NCBI GenBank assembly: GCA_036873755.1
Contig: JAVTVY010033782.1
Location: 89,780 to 153,779 of the forward strand
Direction: 5' to 3'
Length of the DNA stretch: 64,000 nt
From: Hanleya hanleyi
Lineage: Eukaryota; Mollusca; Polyplacophora; Lepidopleurida; Hanleyidae
Both the position numbers and the translations under genes were made by a program. Of this stretch, positions 21,503-33,537 are shown one piece after another. Each line of letters opens with the position of its first letter. Position 1 is the first letter of the stretch. The notes under the pieces were generated by a model that saw only the letters and a list, made by a program, of their open reading frames with translations, searched no databases and was not told the origin of the DNA.

Positions 21503-22858
21503 ATGCACACGTTGTTTGCTCTCTCAACTTTCCCCTGTAATGTCGGCGTACGTCAAGGGGAAAATTTATCTCCCTTGCTTTTTGCTATATTTGTGAATGA
21601 TTTAGATGAGTTTTTTATAAAGAACAATTGTACTGGCTTAGATTTAGAAATTCTGTTTAGCAATTGTGATATTGTTACATATGTGAAGACCTTTGTGCTA
21701 TTGTATGCAGATGACACGGTTCTGTTCGCAGATACTAAAACGGGATTGCAGAAATCAATAGACGTTTATGCTGAGTATTGTCAAAAATGGAAGTTGAAAA
21801 TTAACGCTAGGAAAACCAAGGTAATCATTTTTGGAAGAAAGTATAAAAATGACATATTTTATTGTCAAGGTAGCTTAGTTGAAGTGGTTAGGTGTTTTAA
21901 TTATCTGGGTGTTCATTTCACAAACACAGGACGTTTTATACAGTCGATAAAAAACAATGTTCAGCAGGCTTCTAAGGCTTTCTATAGTGTACTTCGGAGA
22001 TCGAAAAGTCTAAATTTGTCACTAGATTGCATTTTGAAATTATATGACGTAATTGTAAAACCGATACTTTTATATGGCTGTGAAATCTGGGGATATGAAA
22101 CCCTATCGCTTATTGAACAAACAGAGATCAAATTTTTAAAACAAATATTAGGCTTGCGGACTAGTACTCCGACGTATATGGTATATGGAGAAATAGGGCA
22201 ATATCCAATTACAATATCGATCTATTCCAGAATGATTAATTACTGGAGTAAATTAATAAGTGGGAATTGCAATGCTACTAGTGTTCTCATGTATAAACTT
22301 ATTTTTGGACAATTTGGTACTGTATCGAGTAAATGGCTTGAGTTTATCAAATCTTTGTTTGACAATTTGGGATTTTCTTATATATGGCTGAACCAGTCGG
22401 TTTCAAGTTTACGGTGGTTAAAGGCTGCAATTAAACAGAAATTAAAAGATGTATATTACCAAATCTGGCAAGACCAAATAAACAGCTCTTCCAAAGGAAT
22501 TTTTTACTCGGCAATTAAAAGTGAATTTGGATATGAACATTATCTGAATATTTTATCCTTTAAACAAGCTAAAGTTATGCTGAAATTTAGAACCAGTAAT
22601 CACCATTTACCCATTGAAACCGGCCGGTGGAAGAATATCCCCAAGGAACAAAGGTTATGTACTTTATGCAAGGCGGAAGTCGGGAATGAATATCACATGA
22701 TTATGGAATGCAAAGCTCTTCTGGATAAACGTAAAGAATTATTACCATCTTATTATTGTATAAGACCAAGTGTATATAAGATAGTACTTTTATTTCAGTC
22801 ACATAAACCAATGATACTAAGACGTTTAAGTAAATTCATTGGTAGTTTAAGTAGTTAA
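21503..22858 (+). CDS. LINE reverse transcriptase, C-terminal part (5'-truncated element)
   Basis: Open frame of 451 residues. GVRQGENLSPLLFAIFVNDL (residues about 15-34) and YADDTVLFAD (about 68-77) are RT blocks 4 and 5 of non-LTR retrotransposons, the latter with the catalytic Asp pair. The thumb follows (WKLKINARKTK, VRCFNYLGV), then a long C-terminal region. Near residue 400 is a zinc-finger-like C-x2-C-x8-H-x4-C (CTLCKAEVGNEYHMIMEC). The endonuclease and RT blocks 0-3 are missing, so the ATG at 21,503 is only the first Met of a truncated copy. The unbroken frame indicates a rather young insertion. The 3' end carries AATAAA near 23,005 and a short TCTA-repeat tail. The exact clade is not resolved. 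Confidence 0.78.
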   Translation: MHTLFALSTFPCNVGVRQGENLSPLLFAIFVNDLDEFFIKNNCTGLDLEILFSNCDIVTYVKTFVLLYADDTVLFADTKTGLQKSIDVYAEYCQKWKLKINARKTKVIIFGRKYKNDIFYCQGSLVEVVRCFNYLGVHFTNTGRFIQSIKNNVQQASKAFYSVLRRSKSLNLSLDCILKLYDVIVKPILLYGCEIWGYETLSLIEQTEIKFLKQILGLRTSTPTYMVYGEIGQYPITISIYSRMINYWSKLISGNCNATSVLMYKLIFGQFGTVSSKWLEFIKSLFDNLGFSYIWLNQSVSSLRWLKAAIKQKLKDVYYQIWQDQINSSSKGIFYSAIKSEFGYEHYLNILSFKQAKVMLKFRTSNHHLPIETGRWKNIPKEQRLCTLCKAEVGNEYHMIMECKALLDKRKELLPSYYCIRPSVYKIVLLFQSHKPMILRRLSKFIGSLSS

Positions 22859-23035
22859 AAACAAATTACATCACCCGAGTCTATCAACTTGTACCAGTAT
22901 AGTTCTTATTGTTATTCCACCTGATCTAAATCTTCTTATTCGCCGCCATGATTTCATAATTCACAAATCTGTTCATCATATGCCCTGTGCAGTGGCCTGA
23001 TTGAATAAAATCTATCTATCTATCTCTCTGTTCTC
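22859..23035 (+). mobile_element. 3' untranslated region and tail of the LINE
   Basis: Short noncoding sequence after the stop, then GATTGAATAAAATC and a TCTATCTATCTATC tail, typical of LINE 3' ends that finish in a simple repeat. Confidence 0.55.
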
Positions 23036-23377
23036 TGATAATGAAGTTAATTTCCAATCAATCTTTTTATATAGATTGTTGAATGCTTGTATCTTTGTAC
23101 ATATTTCCTGGTGATGGTTTAGCACATTGTGAAAATTATATCATCATGACTTCAATATCTGGAATTACCTTCATTCTAGATTATTAATGTGAAAATGATA
23201 AATGGATCTTCTGGATTTCAGATAAGGTTGCCTGTATATAAATTCGTGCGTCACAGACAAAAGCGCATTTATTTTTCATATTGTTAAGATTTTCGAGAAA
23301 GACGACCTCTTTTTCTTCCAACCCAGATAGCCATTATTTCCAGAAGCTGATGAGCGCTACACTTCTTTATCTATACA

Positions 23378-23915
23378 CCTGTGCAAAGTTAATCGACCCT
23401 ATTTTGCCATGACCATCGCAAAGCCCTGATTTGAATCCCATTGAGCAGTAGTGTGACATATTGGGTCTCAGAGTGAGAGCTAAAAATTCCGCAATATAGA
23501 CAAGACAAGAACTGAACCAACTACTCCATGTGCAATGGAACCGTATTCCAGTAATACAGATCAGGAGGTTGATTACCAGTATGAGAAGAGCGTCGTCCGC
23601 ATAAGATGAGAGTGAACCAGATACTGACAGGGTACTGTAGCATGGAAATGCACAGGACGATTGTTACTGCGTGATCACCTACATCATTTTTCCCACGATG
23701 GAATTGACATACCTAATTCTTCCATCAATTACATTGTCTTGCCATGCTTATAAAAATCTGATTAATGACAAACATTGGTGTGTATTGTCTTTTATAAGAG
23801 TAGCAGTGTATGATGGTTTAGTACATGTCCAAGTACTGTGTGATCGCGTTTTTCGCAACCGAATAGGCTATGCATACGCAGTACAACTGGTGGTTCTTAA
23901 CTTTTGCACAGGTGG
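23378..23915 (+). pseudogene. internally deleted Tc1-like transposon
   Basis: The left end CACCTGTGCAAAGTTAA is mirrored at the right by CTTTTGCACAGGTG (about 23,899-23,912), giving terminal inverted repeats. Between them lies the C-terminal part of a Tc1 transposase, broken by stops: a PSQSPDLNPIE-like block near 23,420-23,455 that contains the last catalytic Asp region, then VQWNRIPVIQIRRLI near 23,530-23,580. The N-terminal DNA-binding part is absent. It is a non-mobile relic. Confidence 0.65.
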
Positions 23916-24029
23916 ACATAATTAAAGTCGAAAAATCGGATGTATTCATAGAATACCCGACGAGAGAGAAATCATTCTAGTGTCTAAAGCGAAACCTGTC
24001 CCAGTAAGATGCTTTATTTGTGTGATTAC

Positions 24030-24200
24030 CTCCATAGCCCGTACAACATGCGACGACGACCCAGCCAACACCGGCGGACCAGGCTGTCCTGTGTAGAGTG
24101 TAATAGACGGCGGAACCTTCGACCGATAGAGGGTGACCATTAGCATTGCCATACAGCCCATATAATGTGGCCAGGCAACAGATAGCCGCTACACACCAGC
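24030..24200 (-). pseudogene. exon of an NRF-6-like acyltransferase paralogue (late membrane segments)
   Basis: Reads, on the minus strand, a membrane stretch ending LATLYGLYGNANGHPLSV, then LHRTAWSAGVGWVVVACCTG, then YG split by donor GGAG|GTAATC at 24,029. This fits the C-terminal part of the acyltransferase-3 domain of nose-resistant-to-fluoxetine proteins, in which a W/V-rich helix ends in a CxTGYGG motif. The acceptor end is uncertain (GTGTAG or GTTGCAG upstream). The last exon expected further left was not found, so the gene is probably broken. Confidence 0.6.
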
Positions 24201-24679
24201 CAAGTATTAAGTTTTACTGCAACCATCAATCACAAAGGTGAGGTAAGGTTCAGAAGGATACTACATTCGGAACGATTCCTCACAAACAATCGATACAGCT
24301 AAAAGGGTATCGATACATTTGGGATGCACACAGTTGCACAGTTATTATCCCTGACCAGTATTTTTCATCCAAATGAATTTTCTATAATATAATGTAATTT
24401 ACGGGTGCACTATGGGGATTCTTCCATTCGGCATAGAATAGATAATGGGTCCGATTTTCGGCCACCAATTGTCGTAAAATCTTCAACCCAAATCACTTAT
24501 ATGTATATATTTTCTGAAAGAGCATGATTAAACTATTATTTTAATACATTTCTGCTATGTTATAGAAAAATGAATCTCGAACAGTCCCCTCCAAGCTTGC
24601 TTCATTTTTCCTAGAAAACCCCTTAAAATGTCGAAAAATGGTTAAATTCGGCTCAATTTCCAGAAAAATCTGTAAGAGC

Positions 24680-25421
24680 GATTTCAATTAAACTTCTTAC
24701 TCACGTTCCCTGGTCCGGTCTCAACCTAAAAAGGCAAAAAGTGGGGGTCAACCTGCCAGTTATTTTTCAGAATTTCTTCCCGCAAATGAGTCCTGGTTTT
24801 CAGGCACACCCAAGGGGCATAACTGAAGCAGGACAAACTTTACTTCATGATCCTGATCAGCGTGTAGACGAAGCCAGCCATCGAACTGTACATGTTCGTT
24901 TGCAGCGTTGATAATGCTGAATAGGATGGTATTATAGATATAAGCCATTAAGAAGACAAGAAGAATTATGATGTATAGCAGAACACGGGCAGTCTATCGT
25001 ATTATGAAATTAGATCGGGGCCATTACCACGAAACTGTGGAGGACCACCTTTCAATTAAACTTCTTACTCACGTTCCCTGGTCCGGTCTTAACCTAAAAT
25101 GGCAAAAAAGTAGGGCCCAACCTGCCAGTTATTTGTCAGAATTTCTTCCCGCAAATGAGTCCTGGTTTTCAGGCACACCCATCAAGGGGCATAACTGAAG
25201 CAGGACAAACTTTACTTCATGATCCTGATCAGCGTGTAGACGAAGCCAGCCATCGAACTGTACATGATCGTTTGCAGCGTTGATAATGCTGAATAGGATG
25301 GTATTATAGATATAAGCTATTAAGTAGACAAGAAGAATTATGATGTCTAGCAGAACACGGGCAGTCTATCGTATTATGAAATTAGATCGAGGCCATTACC
25401 ACGAAACTGTGGAGGACCACC
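24680..25421. repeat. tandem duplication of about 370 bp containing a candidate exon
   Basis: 24,680-25,049 and 25,050-25,421 are near-identical direct copies (starts TTTCAATTAAACTTCTTACT, ends TGTGGAGGACCACC). Each holds, on the minus strand, an open stretch of exactly 150 bases between CGATAG and a GTAAAG donor (24,844-24,993 and 25,216-25,365). It encodes a hydrophobic helix followed by a shared tail (AYIYNTILFSIINAAN). Differences between copies keep the frame open. It could be a membrane exon of the NRF-6-like paralogue; the match is weak. Confidence 0.6.
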
Positions 25422-25659
25422 TCTACACATTATGTTCAAACGATCACTAGCTACGACTTTGGCGGAATTAGACATCACGCTACGATCGTGTGTTTTGGAT
25501 TGGTGGCGTTTAGTGGTATATCATTGTTCGACAAGTTGTGCTATAATTTTATATGGCGTTGAAGGACCCAGTCGTTGTGAGACACTGAATAAGCCATTTA
25601 CATTTACATGAAGGCGGACAATTAAACGCAACATTAAAAGAGTGTTGGAAAAAGATGTC

Positions 25660-25830
25660 GACGTACTGACAAGAAGTCATATGACGTCCCCCACAGACAA
25701 ATATACTGACTGAATATTTCTGAAATCATCACAAGAAGCAATAGTGATCCCTGTGGTGATTTGTATCCCAGCCACGCTTTTACTGTAGCTGTTCATGTGA
25801 CATATGGAATGACATGACCACAGCACCGAC
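25660..25830 (+). repeat. dispersed core-repeat family, subfamily B copy
   Basis: CATATGACGTCCCCCACAGA, TTTGTATCCCAGCCACGC, CTTTTACTGTAGCTGTTCAT and ATGACATGACCACAGCACC. Confidence 0.7.
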
Positions 25831-27629
25831 TTGAGCGGTTTTAGATACAAATATTTCAGAGCGATGCTGTGACATTCTTATCAAGTCATCTGTTGGGAAA
25901 TGACGAACTATTTGACCGCCAGATAGTAAAAAACGGCCCAAACGATGGAATATTTATTGAATGCAAGTTCGTATTCAGAACAAATACCCGTGAGGTCCGA
26001 CGCCGACCAAGCGATTCATTCTCCACCGCATTAACAAGTCACAAAGCTACAATCAGAATAATTTGTACAGAGTGCAAGCCTTGAGAACGAAACGTCCACC
26101 AGCTAGAATCTCACCATATACAGGCAACAAGACTTACCGAGTTTCACTGAAGTAGAGATGTCTTCATTACTGCAACTGCTTGGTACGCAGATCCCATACT
26201 TTAGAATTATGAAGTTGGCAAGGAACTAAACCTAATGCGAAAACATACAATATGAGTGTTATATCCAAGTTACAGGTAACCAAAGTGATGAAGAATTACC
26301 TGGGTCTCAGTAATTTGTATGGAGAAATGACTAACAGGAATGACTAACTATCACGACAATCAGAATTTTCTCGAAAGTCTTATATGTACTATACCATACT
26401 ACTACTGACATATTCTGATACATCAACAACCGAATTGCAGTTGGATAGCTTCCCTCTGGATAAAAGTTTGATGATCATGCGTAATGCAGTGCGAGTACAT
26501 GGATTTCAAGAATGAGCCAACCCCTTTAAAGCTATACCGATGCTTGCTAAAAGGTAAGTTGGTCTAGGTTCGATTCTCGGAAGAAGAAAGCGCTTCTTGT
26601 CAATTCTAAAGAACAGGGCTTGTATATACCCCACGCGGTTGAGGGGTTGTTGAAGTTTAATGTGCAGTTTTGCTGATGTCACTAAGTGAATGCATTGTAT
26701 TAAGCTAATTGAACTCCACAATAGTTCTATTGCTATAAGTCTAAGCTCTTTGAAATTTTACATTATGATATCGCTAATATTATCCAAACAATCAAGTTGA
26801 GATGCATAGGCTTTATTCTGGTTCCTCTAAGTGTATAAGTGCCTCAAATAAAACACGTGGTTTACCGGTTGTCACCGTAATTAAATTCCATGACCTATTG
26901 GTTACTAATTCTCTTATGTGATATTCAATTAACAGTAAGCCAATGTTGATGTAATGCAATACATCAGAATATAAACGTATTGAGAAAAAGAAAAAAATTG
27001 TCATTATTTAGCTATCTAATTATCCATAGTTCAGCGTGTGAATTACTTAAATGAAATATCTCAGCAACCAGTAGAAATATTTTCCAGCAATAAACATCCA
27101 AGAATAAAGTAGCAATCACATATCACTCTTATACGAATTAAAATTTTCCCTTTGGTTTCCTTTTTAAACCTGAGATATACAATGACATTTTAGAGGGATT
27201 GGTGGCTCAATTCTATCAAGCGCCAAATGTTATTCTCAGTTGCATGTTCTAATTCGTTTGCGAATATGTTTAGAAACGATACTGTTCGGTATTGTAGCAA
27301 TTAATTGTGTTTTTGTCAACATATTGAGGAATATAATAAATCTTTCGATAAAATAGTCATCTTTTTCAGCAGTTGTTCTGTTGCGGGAGTTAGGGATGTC
27401 TAGATAGCAAGCGTGGGTCCCGACATTCAATATTCAGTCGACGTCCAAAGAAAGAATTTCCGCCTCAATAATACTGGGGAAAATATCCGTTATATTTGTG
27501 TTCTAATTGGCTGTCTTTCAAACGATGGAAGTTTCAGTAACGAGTAAAGCATTGTATAGCAATGGACAGGCAGTTCAATGGGCTTAAAAAAATTCCTCCC
27601 TGCTTGTATCCCAGATTAAAAGTACTTAC
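25831..27629. other. stretch without a recognised gene
   Basis: Searched on the minus strand for the middle acyltransferase exons expected between 27.6 and 25.4 kb; none seen. The frames present are short and unassigned. Confidence 0.4.
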
Positions 27630-27867
27630 CGATTCGACATCAGCAGACATGGAACTGGTCAGGCTGGGGGAGAAGGCAAAGGATTCTGGAACGGATCAGG
27701 CTGGGAGGGAGGCAAAGGAATCTCCAGCAAACAATAATTACCGCTAATCGTTTTCCTGTTCAATTCATGTGATTCAGATTCTATGTTAGGGCACTGGCGA
27801 AAGGATCCAAACCACAGGAAGCCACACTCCATTAAACCAGGTGCAGTCTTTCCCATTTCATCGATAA
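27630..27867 (-). pseudogene. NRF-domain exon of the minus-strand NRF-6-like paralogue
   Basis: After the acceptor GCATATAG the minus strand reads VIDEMGKTAPGLMECGFLWF, then GSFRQCPNI and ISGNYCLLEIPLP. It aligns closely with exon 2 of the plus-strand gene at 52,413 and has the same acceptor phase. The end of the exon holds a 35/36-base tandem duplication (CTTTGCC...CCCAGCCTGA) whose copies differ by one base. It runs into a TGA just before the donor AATCG|GTAAGT at 27,629. The exon is therefore probably inactive. It is head to head with the intact gene. Confidence 0.68.
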
Positions 27868-29622
27868 CTATATGCAAAGATTAAAACAAATGCTCTTATA
27901 AAACCAACAAAGAAATGATAATGATACAAGAATTCACCATTACCGACAGTCATCAGGCAATACAGGCGAAACATCACGTTGACTGTTGTAGAAATATTCT
28001 GTTATTTTAGAACAGTGTTCTGTGAAATAGAGGTACACTTTCAATGACATGAGTGAGAATCGAGTGTCTTGATTGGACAATTCAAATTTTCATAAAGGAA
28101 GTCAGGATTTTCATTGGCCTGTGACGACAATTGTGAGAACATCAGCTCCAATCAGATTACAATGACTGTGACGATGATTAACATGACAAGATGATTAAAA
28201 CAAGTGCTTACATTTACAAGGAGATAGATTATGATACAAGTGAAGGTGGTTAGACTATATGCGCCTGAAGTAACAAGTCAATATCTGTCTGGTTATGCAG
28301 CAGGTGACATTAAAATCAAAATGACATGTCAACATTAGTACAAACAGTCCGCCGTTCCTACGTCAAAGATGCCAATGGAGCGATCAATGAAAATTAAACA
28401 AAATAAAGGAAAGATTTAGCATAGGCTTCAGGGTAGAAGGCTAATGACACGGGAAAGGAACGCAGCAAATTAGCGATATGAACGCATTTTTAGTCCCGTT
28501 GGTGTTTGTTCTGATAAGGACAACACAATAGAAATAGAAACATCTCTGTTACGATGGTTTTTATGGTGGTAAAATGTGAACTTTAAAATGGTCTATATAA
28601 AGTTGCACTTGAATATGTCGTTCGATAGTCTGACATTGCGGGAAATACATATGCTGAATATAAGGCTCACATTCATGTGTAATTGATGCTAAATTAATCA
28701 TTATATTTTGATATATATTTATACAACTATTTTAGGGTGACACTTTCTTGATATTACTTTACCTGTGCGTGCCAGTCACGTGCGAGATTCGATGTTCAGC
28801 ACCAAATCACCAGCAGTAAATGCAAGAACTCTTATCCATGGTGGTCGAGCGGTTTTAGATTTTTTAATATATCTGAAATATGACACCTTGAACCCAAATG
28901 AACTTTTGATGTAATTTCACGGCAAATACGGTGACATTGAAAATATTGTATTACTTTCCGTTCTATATATTTATACATTGAAAAATTCATGCTGAAATGC
29001 ACATGAAAAAACTAAAATCGAACGAATGACCAATGTTAAGCGTCTGTCGCCTCTGTTTTATGTCACTAATAATGATGGGTGTTTATCATATATAAAACAT
29101 CGGTATTGTTTCTGTTCGAAACGTACATTTTTTTTGCAGTTTGCAGATTTAAAGAATTTAATTAACGGATAAGTTGAGGAAGTTTTTACTATTCCTGTAT
29201 TTACATGTTTCTCATGTTCGGACTACGGCATTCGTCAATAAACATTCAGGACCATTCACATGAGGCAAATCCGGTCGTTCGATTATCGTATGATCATGTT
29301 CATGGGATTTTTCCTAATATTTCAAAACAGACTGACTTATCTCAATATGGCATCCAGGAATCTCACAATTAGATAAAAGTAAAACATATTAATAGCTAGC
29401 ACAACAGAACGATTTATGCGTTTTCATAGCCGCTCGAAAGTAAAATATGTCCGACGAAATGGCGAGCTTTTCACATTCAACGGTCGGGCTGATAAGATTA
29501 GGCTATGCTTTTGCTACCCCCAAAATTCATACTGATTCAATTCCAACGTAAAGGCAACCTAAATGTGATCCCTCATTTTTATTTCATATTTCGAAAGAAT
29601 TATATCTATTCTGTTTCATATT
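27868..29622. other. non-genic stretch
   Basis: The first exon of the minus-strand NRF-6-like gene should lie on this side, but no cysteine-bearing N-terminal exon was recognised. Confidence 0.4.
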
Positions 29623-30058
29623 CCTACGAAGTAGGCTACCATTTGCAAATTGTCCGGTAATGAGTGAGTGAATGAGTCAGTGAGTGACTGAGTGAGTCAG
29701 TGAGTGACTGAGTGAGTCAGTGAGTGACTGAGTGAGTCAGTGAGTGAGTGAGTCAGTGAGTCAGTCAGTCAGTCAGTCCGAATCCTTTCGTCGGCAAACT
29801 GAGGAGAACCGTTGACATTAGAACCTTGATTTTTGGCACGAACGTGCATTAGGGCATTGTTACGAGCAAGTTCTGAGCTGACCGAATTCTGATGAAAATT
29901 TCTGGTGATTTTTGATGAAAATTTCTGGTGATTCTGACATGGGCCGTGCCCATCTTGATATAGGCAGGATTTCAACTTGGGGCGAGGGGATTTCCAAGAG
30001 CTCAGTGCGCTTCGGAGTCCAATACCTTACTTCGTGGGTCCTGTGACGTTAGTCACAC
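29623..30058 (+). mobile_element. CCTACGAAGTAGG element, full copy (Helentron-like, non-autonomous)
   Basis: Starts with the palindrome CCTACGAAGTAGG, then a GAGT/CAGT microsatellite (29,660-29,780), then a conserved body (CGAATCCTTTCGTCGGCAAA, TTGACATTAGAACCTTGAT). It ends near CTTACTTCGTGGGTCCTGTG and ACGTTAGTCAC. Further copies lie at 34,750-34,925 (3'-truncated), 50,569-50,914 and 51,165-51,438. A microsatellite near the 5' end between inverted end motifs is common in Helentron-derived elements. Confidence 0.65.
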
Positions 30059-30479
30059 TGCCATGTTGAAAATTAAAGAACAATTTGACTTTGGGAAATC
30101 AGTCTAATGAGCTTTAAACATGTAAACGGGCTATTTTCCCTACTAATAGATACAGGGTGCATGCTAAAATTACACAATATTTCCATAAATAAAATAGCGA
30201 ACCCCCTGTTTTTATTTCACGAGTTGTTTTCTCTTAGTCTAGCATGTTATTACTGAAAGTTTAAGAACATTCTGCCTGTTAAAATGAAAGCGATCTGTAA
30301 CTCTGAATTGACTTGACATTGAAAGTTGCTCGATGTAGGATACACGATCTGGATACTTTTCTGACATTCGCATCTCAGCTTGGCCGTAATTGGTAGAGAA
30401 TGGGAAGCGAAGTTCGCGCATGCGCAGAAGATTCGGCATGCATTTCCGGATGTGGTACCTGACTAGCAGTGCTGTAGAC

Positions 30480-30700
30480 TGGAGAAATATGTCAGAGGTG
30501 GGAAATGTTGACGTCTGGCGCCTAAAAGCAACCGCTTGACTCCACAGGAAAGGTTCCTTCGGCACTTCATATTAAGACTCTAGGATACAGAGGATTCTCG
30601 GGCGTAGCCTTAGCATCTGAGCCGCTCTTTTATTACACCTGTTCATGCAGAGACCATGGAGCAACCACACGACTCCTAACGAAAGAAGATACTCTAGGTC
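30480..30700 (+). repeat. dispersed core-repeat family, subfamily C copy
   Basis: GTCTGGCGCCTAAAAGCAAC, TTGACTCCACAGGAAAGG, then CTCTTTTATTACACCTGTTC and CAACCACACG. Confidence 0.6.
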
Positions 30701-30824
30701 AGAAGCTGTAATGATAAATCAGCTCAAATAACAAACTCATCTGATGTTAATGAATGAGTATCGTGGGCGTCTGTTGCAGCATACTCTTCAACATGGGGTA
30801 AATGCGATAATACCCAGAAAAACT

Positions 30825-31300
30825 AACCTGTAATTACAACACATATAAGGGAAGTGGGAAGAGGTGCCGACATACTGCCAGAGCCACAGGACTTCACAGT
30901 TAGTCTTCCGGTTAACCTATTCTAAAGCACATACCAAGAATCTAACGATTCGTGATATGTGTTGTATCTCAGGTACGCTTTTATTGTACCTTTTCATGTG
31001 GTAACTTGAATGATATGACCACACGCCCCCTAGCACCGGCATAAGCGGTATTAGATACAAATCTAGAGAACTATTATGGAAATGCTCTGACAACTCGTAT
31101 ATTGGTAATTGGTAAGTTGTTTCGCTGTGACAACTCGTACACTGGGGATTGATGGGCTGTATCGTCGTCAGATGAAAATGACGGCATTTAACACAAAAGA
31201 CTAGACTGTAAGGCCCGATGTCGAACTAGCATCAACTTCCCACAAATGCCACCATATATCAAAGACCAAATGGTCTGTACAGGGGGCGGTCCGGCTTCAG
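30825..31300 (+). repeat. dispersed core-repeat family, subfamily A, long copy
   Basis: Complete-looking copy from about TAACCTGTAATTACAACACA to GTACAGGGGGCGG, matching the inverse copy at 13,092-13,550. It includes GCTTTTATTGTACCTTTTCA and CCCCCTAGCACCGGCATAAG. Confidence 0.75.
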
Positions 31301-32159
31301 GCCTGATAGAATGCTGATCAGAATTTAGTTTTTGAACCGTGTATCCTGTTAAAATACTTCGAGCAAGTTAGGATAAAATAGAACGTGTTTCGTCTATCAC
31401 AATTTGGCATACTACATATATTCAGTTCACGAAGCATCATTATCCTTGAGCAGTTCTCCGTCCACGGGCCGAAAATAGAGTTGTAATCAAATTGTGTTAT
31501 GCTTGCTTGGAGCTAGCATCGAAATAAGAAATGAAAAGAAAGAACGTAGTAAGCGCTTGTTCGCTTAGTTGAAAATTTGAGATTGCTCATTCTGCGGCTA
31601 GTAATCTTTTGATTCCTTGACATACGACAATTTAGCATTATTTCCAAGAAACTGGATATGAACATTGGAATTTTGCAAAAGGCTCCAAACACACAATTTC
31701 CCTGCACATAAGCGAACACACGGTTCTACTAAACTAGTTATTAGGGTTCTTTTCAGCCTTGACCTCGTCTGATATCTCTAATGAAATTGCCTAGTCATGA
31801 GCGATATTGGATGTAGTAAATCTGTGCTGGTAATTTATCTTGCTTGTACAAATAAAAGATAAAATACTGTTATCTGTTTACAATTGGCGGATCTAAACAG
31901 TTGAATAGACACAACTAATATTAGCTTATTATCCGGTGACACGGTTAATATTTGCCAGGATAGGGTCAAAGTGTAGCCTTTAAAACTACTGTACGGAAGC
32001 CCCGAGGGGAAACAGAACAAAAAAATAGATTATCAGTATACCGTGTTCACGAGATAGCAGCTATAAATTAATCAACATTTAACCCCTGTGTCGTGTGCAC
32101 AACTTAGCTAAAATCTGGCGCGCCCGACATGACGGAGAAACTCACGAGCTCTCCTTTGG
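31301..32159. other. non-genic stretch
   Basis: No domain, repeat or RNA gene recognised. Confidence 0.4.
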
Positions 32160-32460
32160 TAAATTGGCGACATATGTAAGAGGTGGGGAAGCTGAAGTCT
32201 GGCGACTAAAAAAGCAATCATATGGCTCCACAGGAAAAGCCTCCCTCGGCACCCCACATTCAGACTAGAATACGGAGGATTCTAGGACGAAGTCTTCTGT
32301 ATCTCAGCTGTGCTTTTATTGCAGTTGTTCATGTGCAAACAATGAAGTAACCATATGTCCCCTAGCACAGGGTTAGCGGAATTAGATATGCTAGTTCGGG
32401 AGCTGTGATGACCGATCAGCTCAAATAAGTAAACTTAGCTTAGTGAGCATCGAGGGTGTC
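32160..32460 (+). repeat. dispersed core-repeat family, subfamily C copy
   Basis: ATATGTAAGAGGTGGGGAAG, GTCTGGCGACTAAAAAAGC, CTTTTATTGCAGTTGTTCAT and CCCCTAGCACAGGGTTAGC, then GATCAGCTCAAATAAGTAAA. A partial second copy of the 5' half follows at about 32,500-32,600. Confidence 0.65.
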
Positions 32461-33537
32461 TGATTAATCTGATTAATCCTACCATATACAGATAATAAAT
32501 TGGTGACATATGTAATAGGTGAGAAAGTTGACTGGCGACTAATAATCAACATTATGACTCCACATGAAAGCCTCATTCGGCAAGACTGAACCTCGACTCG
32601 TATTTACGAGTTAGCACTCTATCGCTCTCGTGAATAAGCTCCTATCTGGTGTGCAAGACCTAGAGAAAGGACTTCATGTTAAATTCACATTAGGCATCTG
32701 AGTTTTGGCAAACCTGAGCTTCGTTTCTATGAAGTGTATACGACTTATATTCAATATCGCTCGCACTACGTATATGTCATCTAGCGGATACGTCGTCTGT
32801 ACGACAAACACGAGGTTCAGTGTTACCAAACCAAGGCCTGTTGTGAATTCAGTAAGAAGTCTCATCTCGATGATGTGCGAACGAGTTAACCGTTTTGACT
32901 TGTCTCCAAACGTGTGTGCACGTCATCTAGGCGAGGCGTCAGATCATGTTGATTTCATATACGACCTCTTTATATAGATAGATCGTGTCTACCTCGTTCG
33001 CGCGACCTGACACTACTATGTATTCTGTCATGGGTCATGGGGGCTTCCGTAGATTTAACACCAAGTATTGACAAACAATAACTTTCATCTTCATTTCAAG
33101 TTTGGTACACCTGGCGTGAGACTAGAAGTTATCGAACCACTTAGAAGACCAGAAAACAGCTATGAGACAATGATTTCAACTCCACACAAAAAAATATTGG
33201 ACGGGAAGTTCCACGGCCATATACAAAGTTCGTACAATGAGTGCAGATAACTAAAACGAGTCAAATAACTGAAATGGAACGGATTATTACAGGGAGTGCC
33301 ACAGAACAAATGTTGACGTCACTTCAGGGGATCTTTAAGGGTTGAAAGCTACCTGTGCTCTGTTTCGTATATTATTTTGCGCATCAATCTTGGTTTTGCC
33401 TCGAGGATGCATATTACCTACATTTGAGAAGAAAACATTACACGAAGCTACTTCGTTGGAAACTGGTGATTCGCCTCAGTCGATAACACAACCGGATATC
33501 ATATCGATTTATTCGCTTCGTGGTCAATCTTTGCAAG

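Noticed and set aside
29650..29785. Regular short repeats that could recall a CRISPR array
   Set aside because: It is a GAGT/CAGT microsatellite without spacers, in a eukaryotic element.
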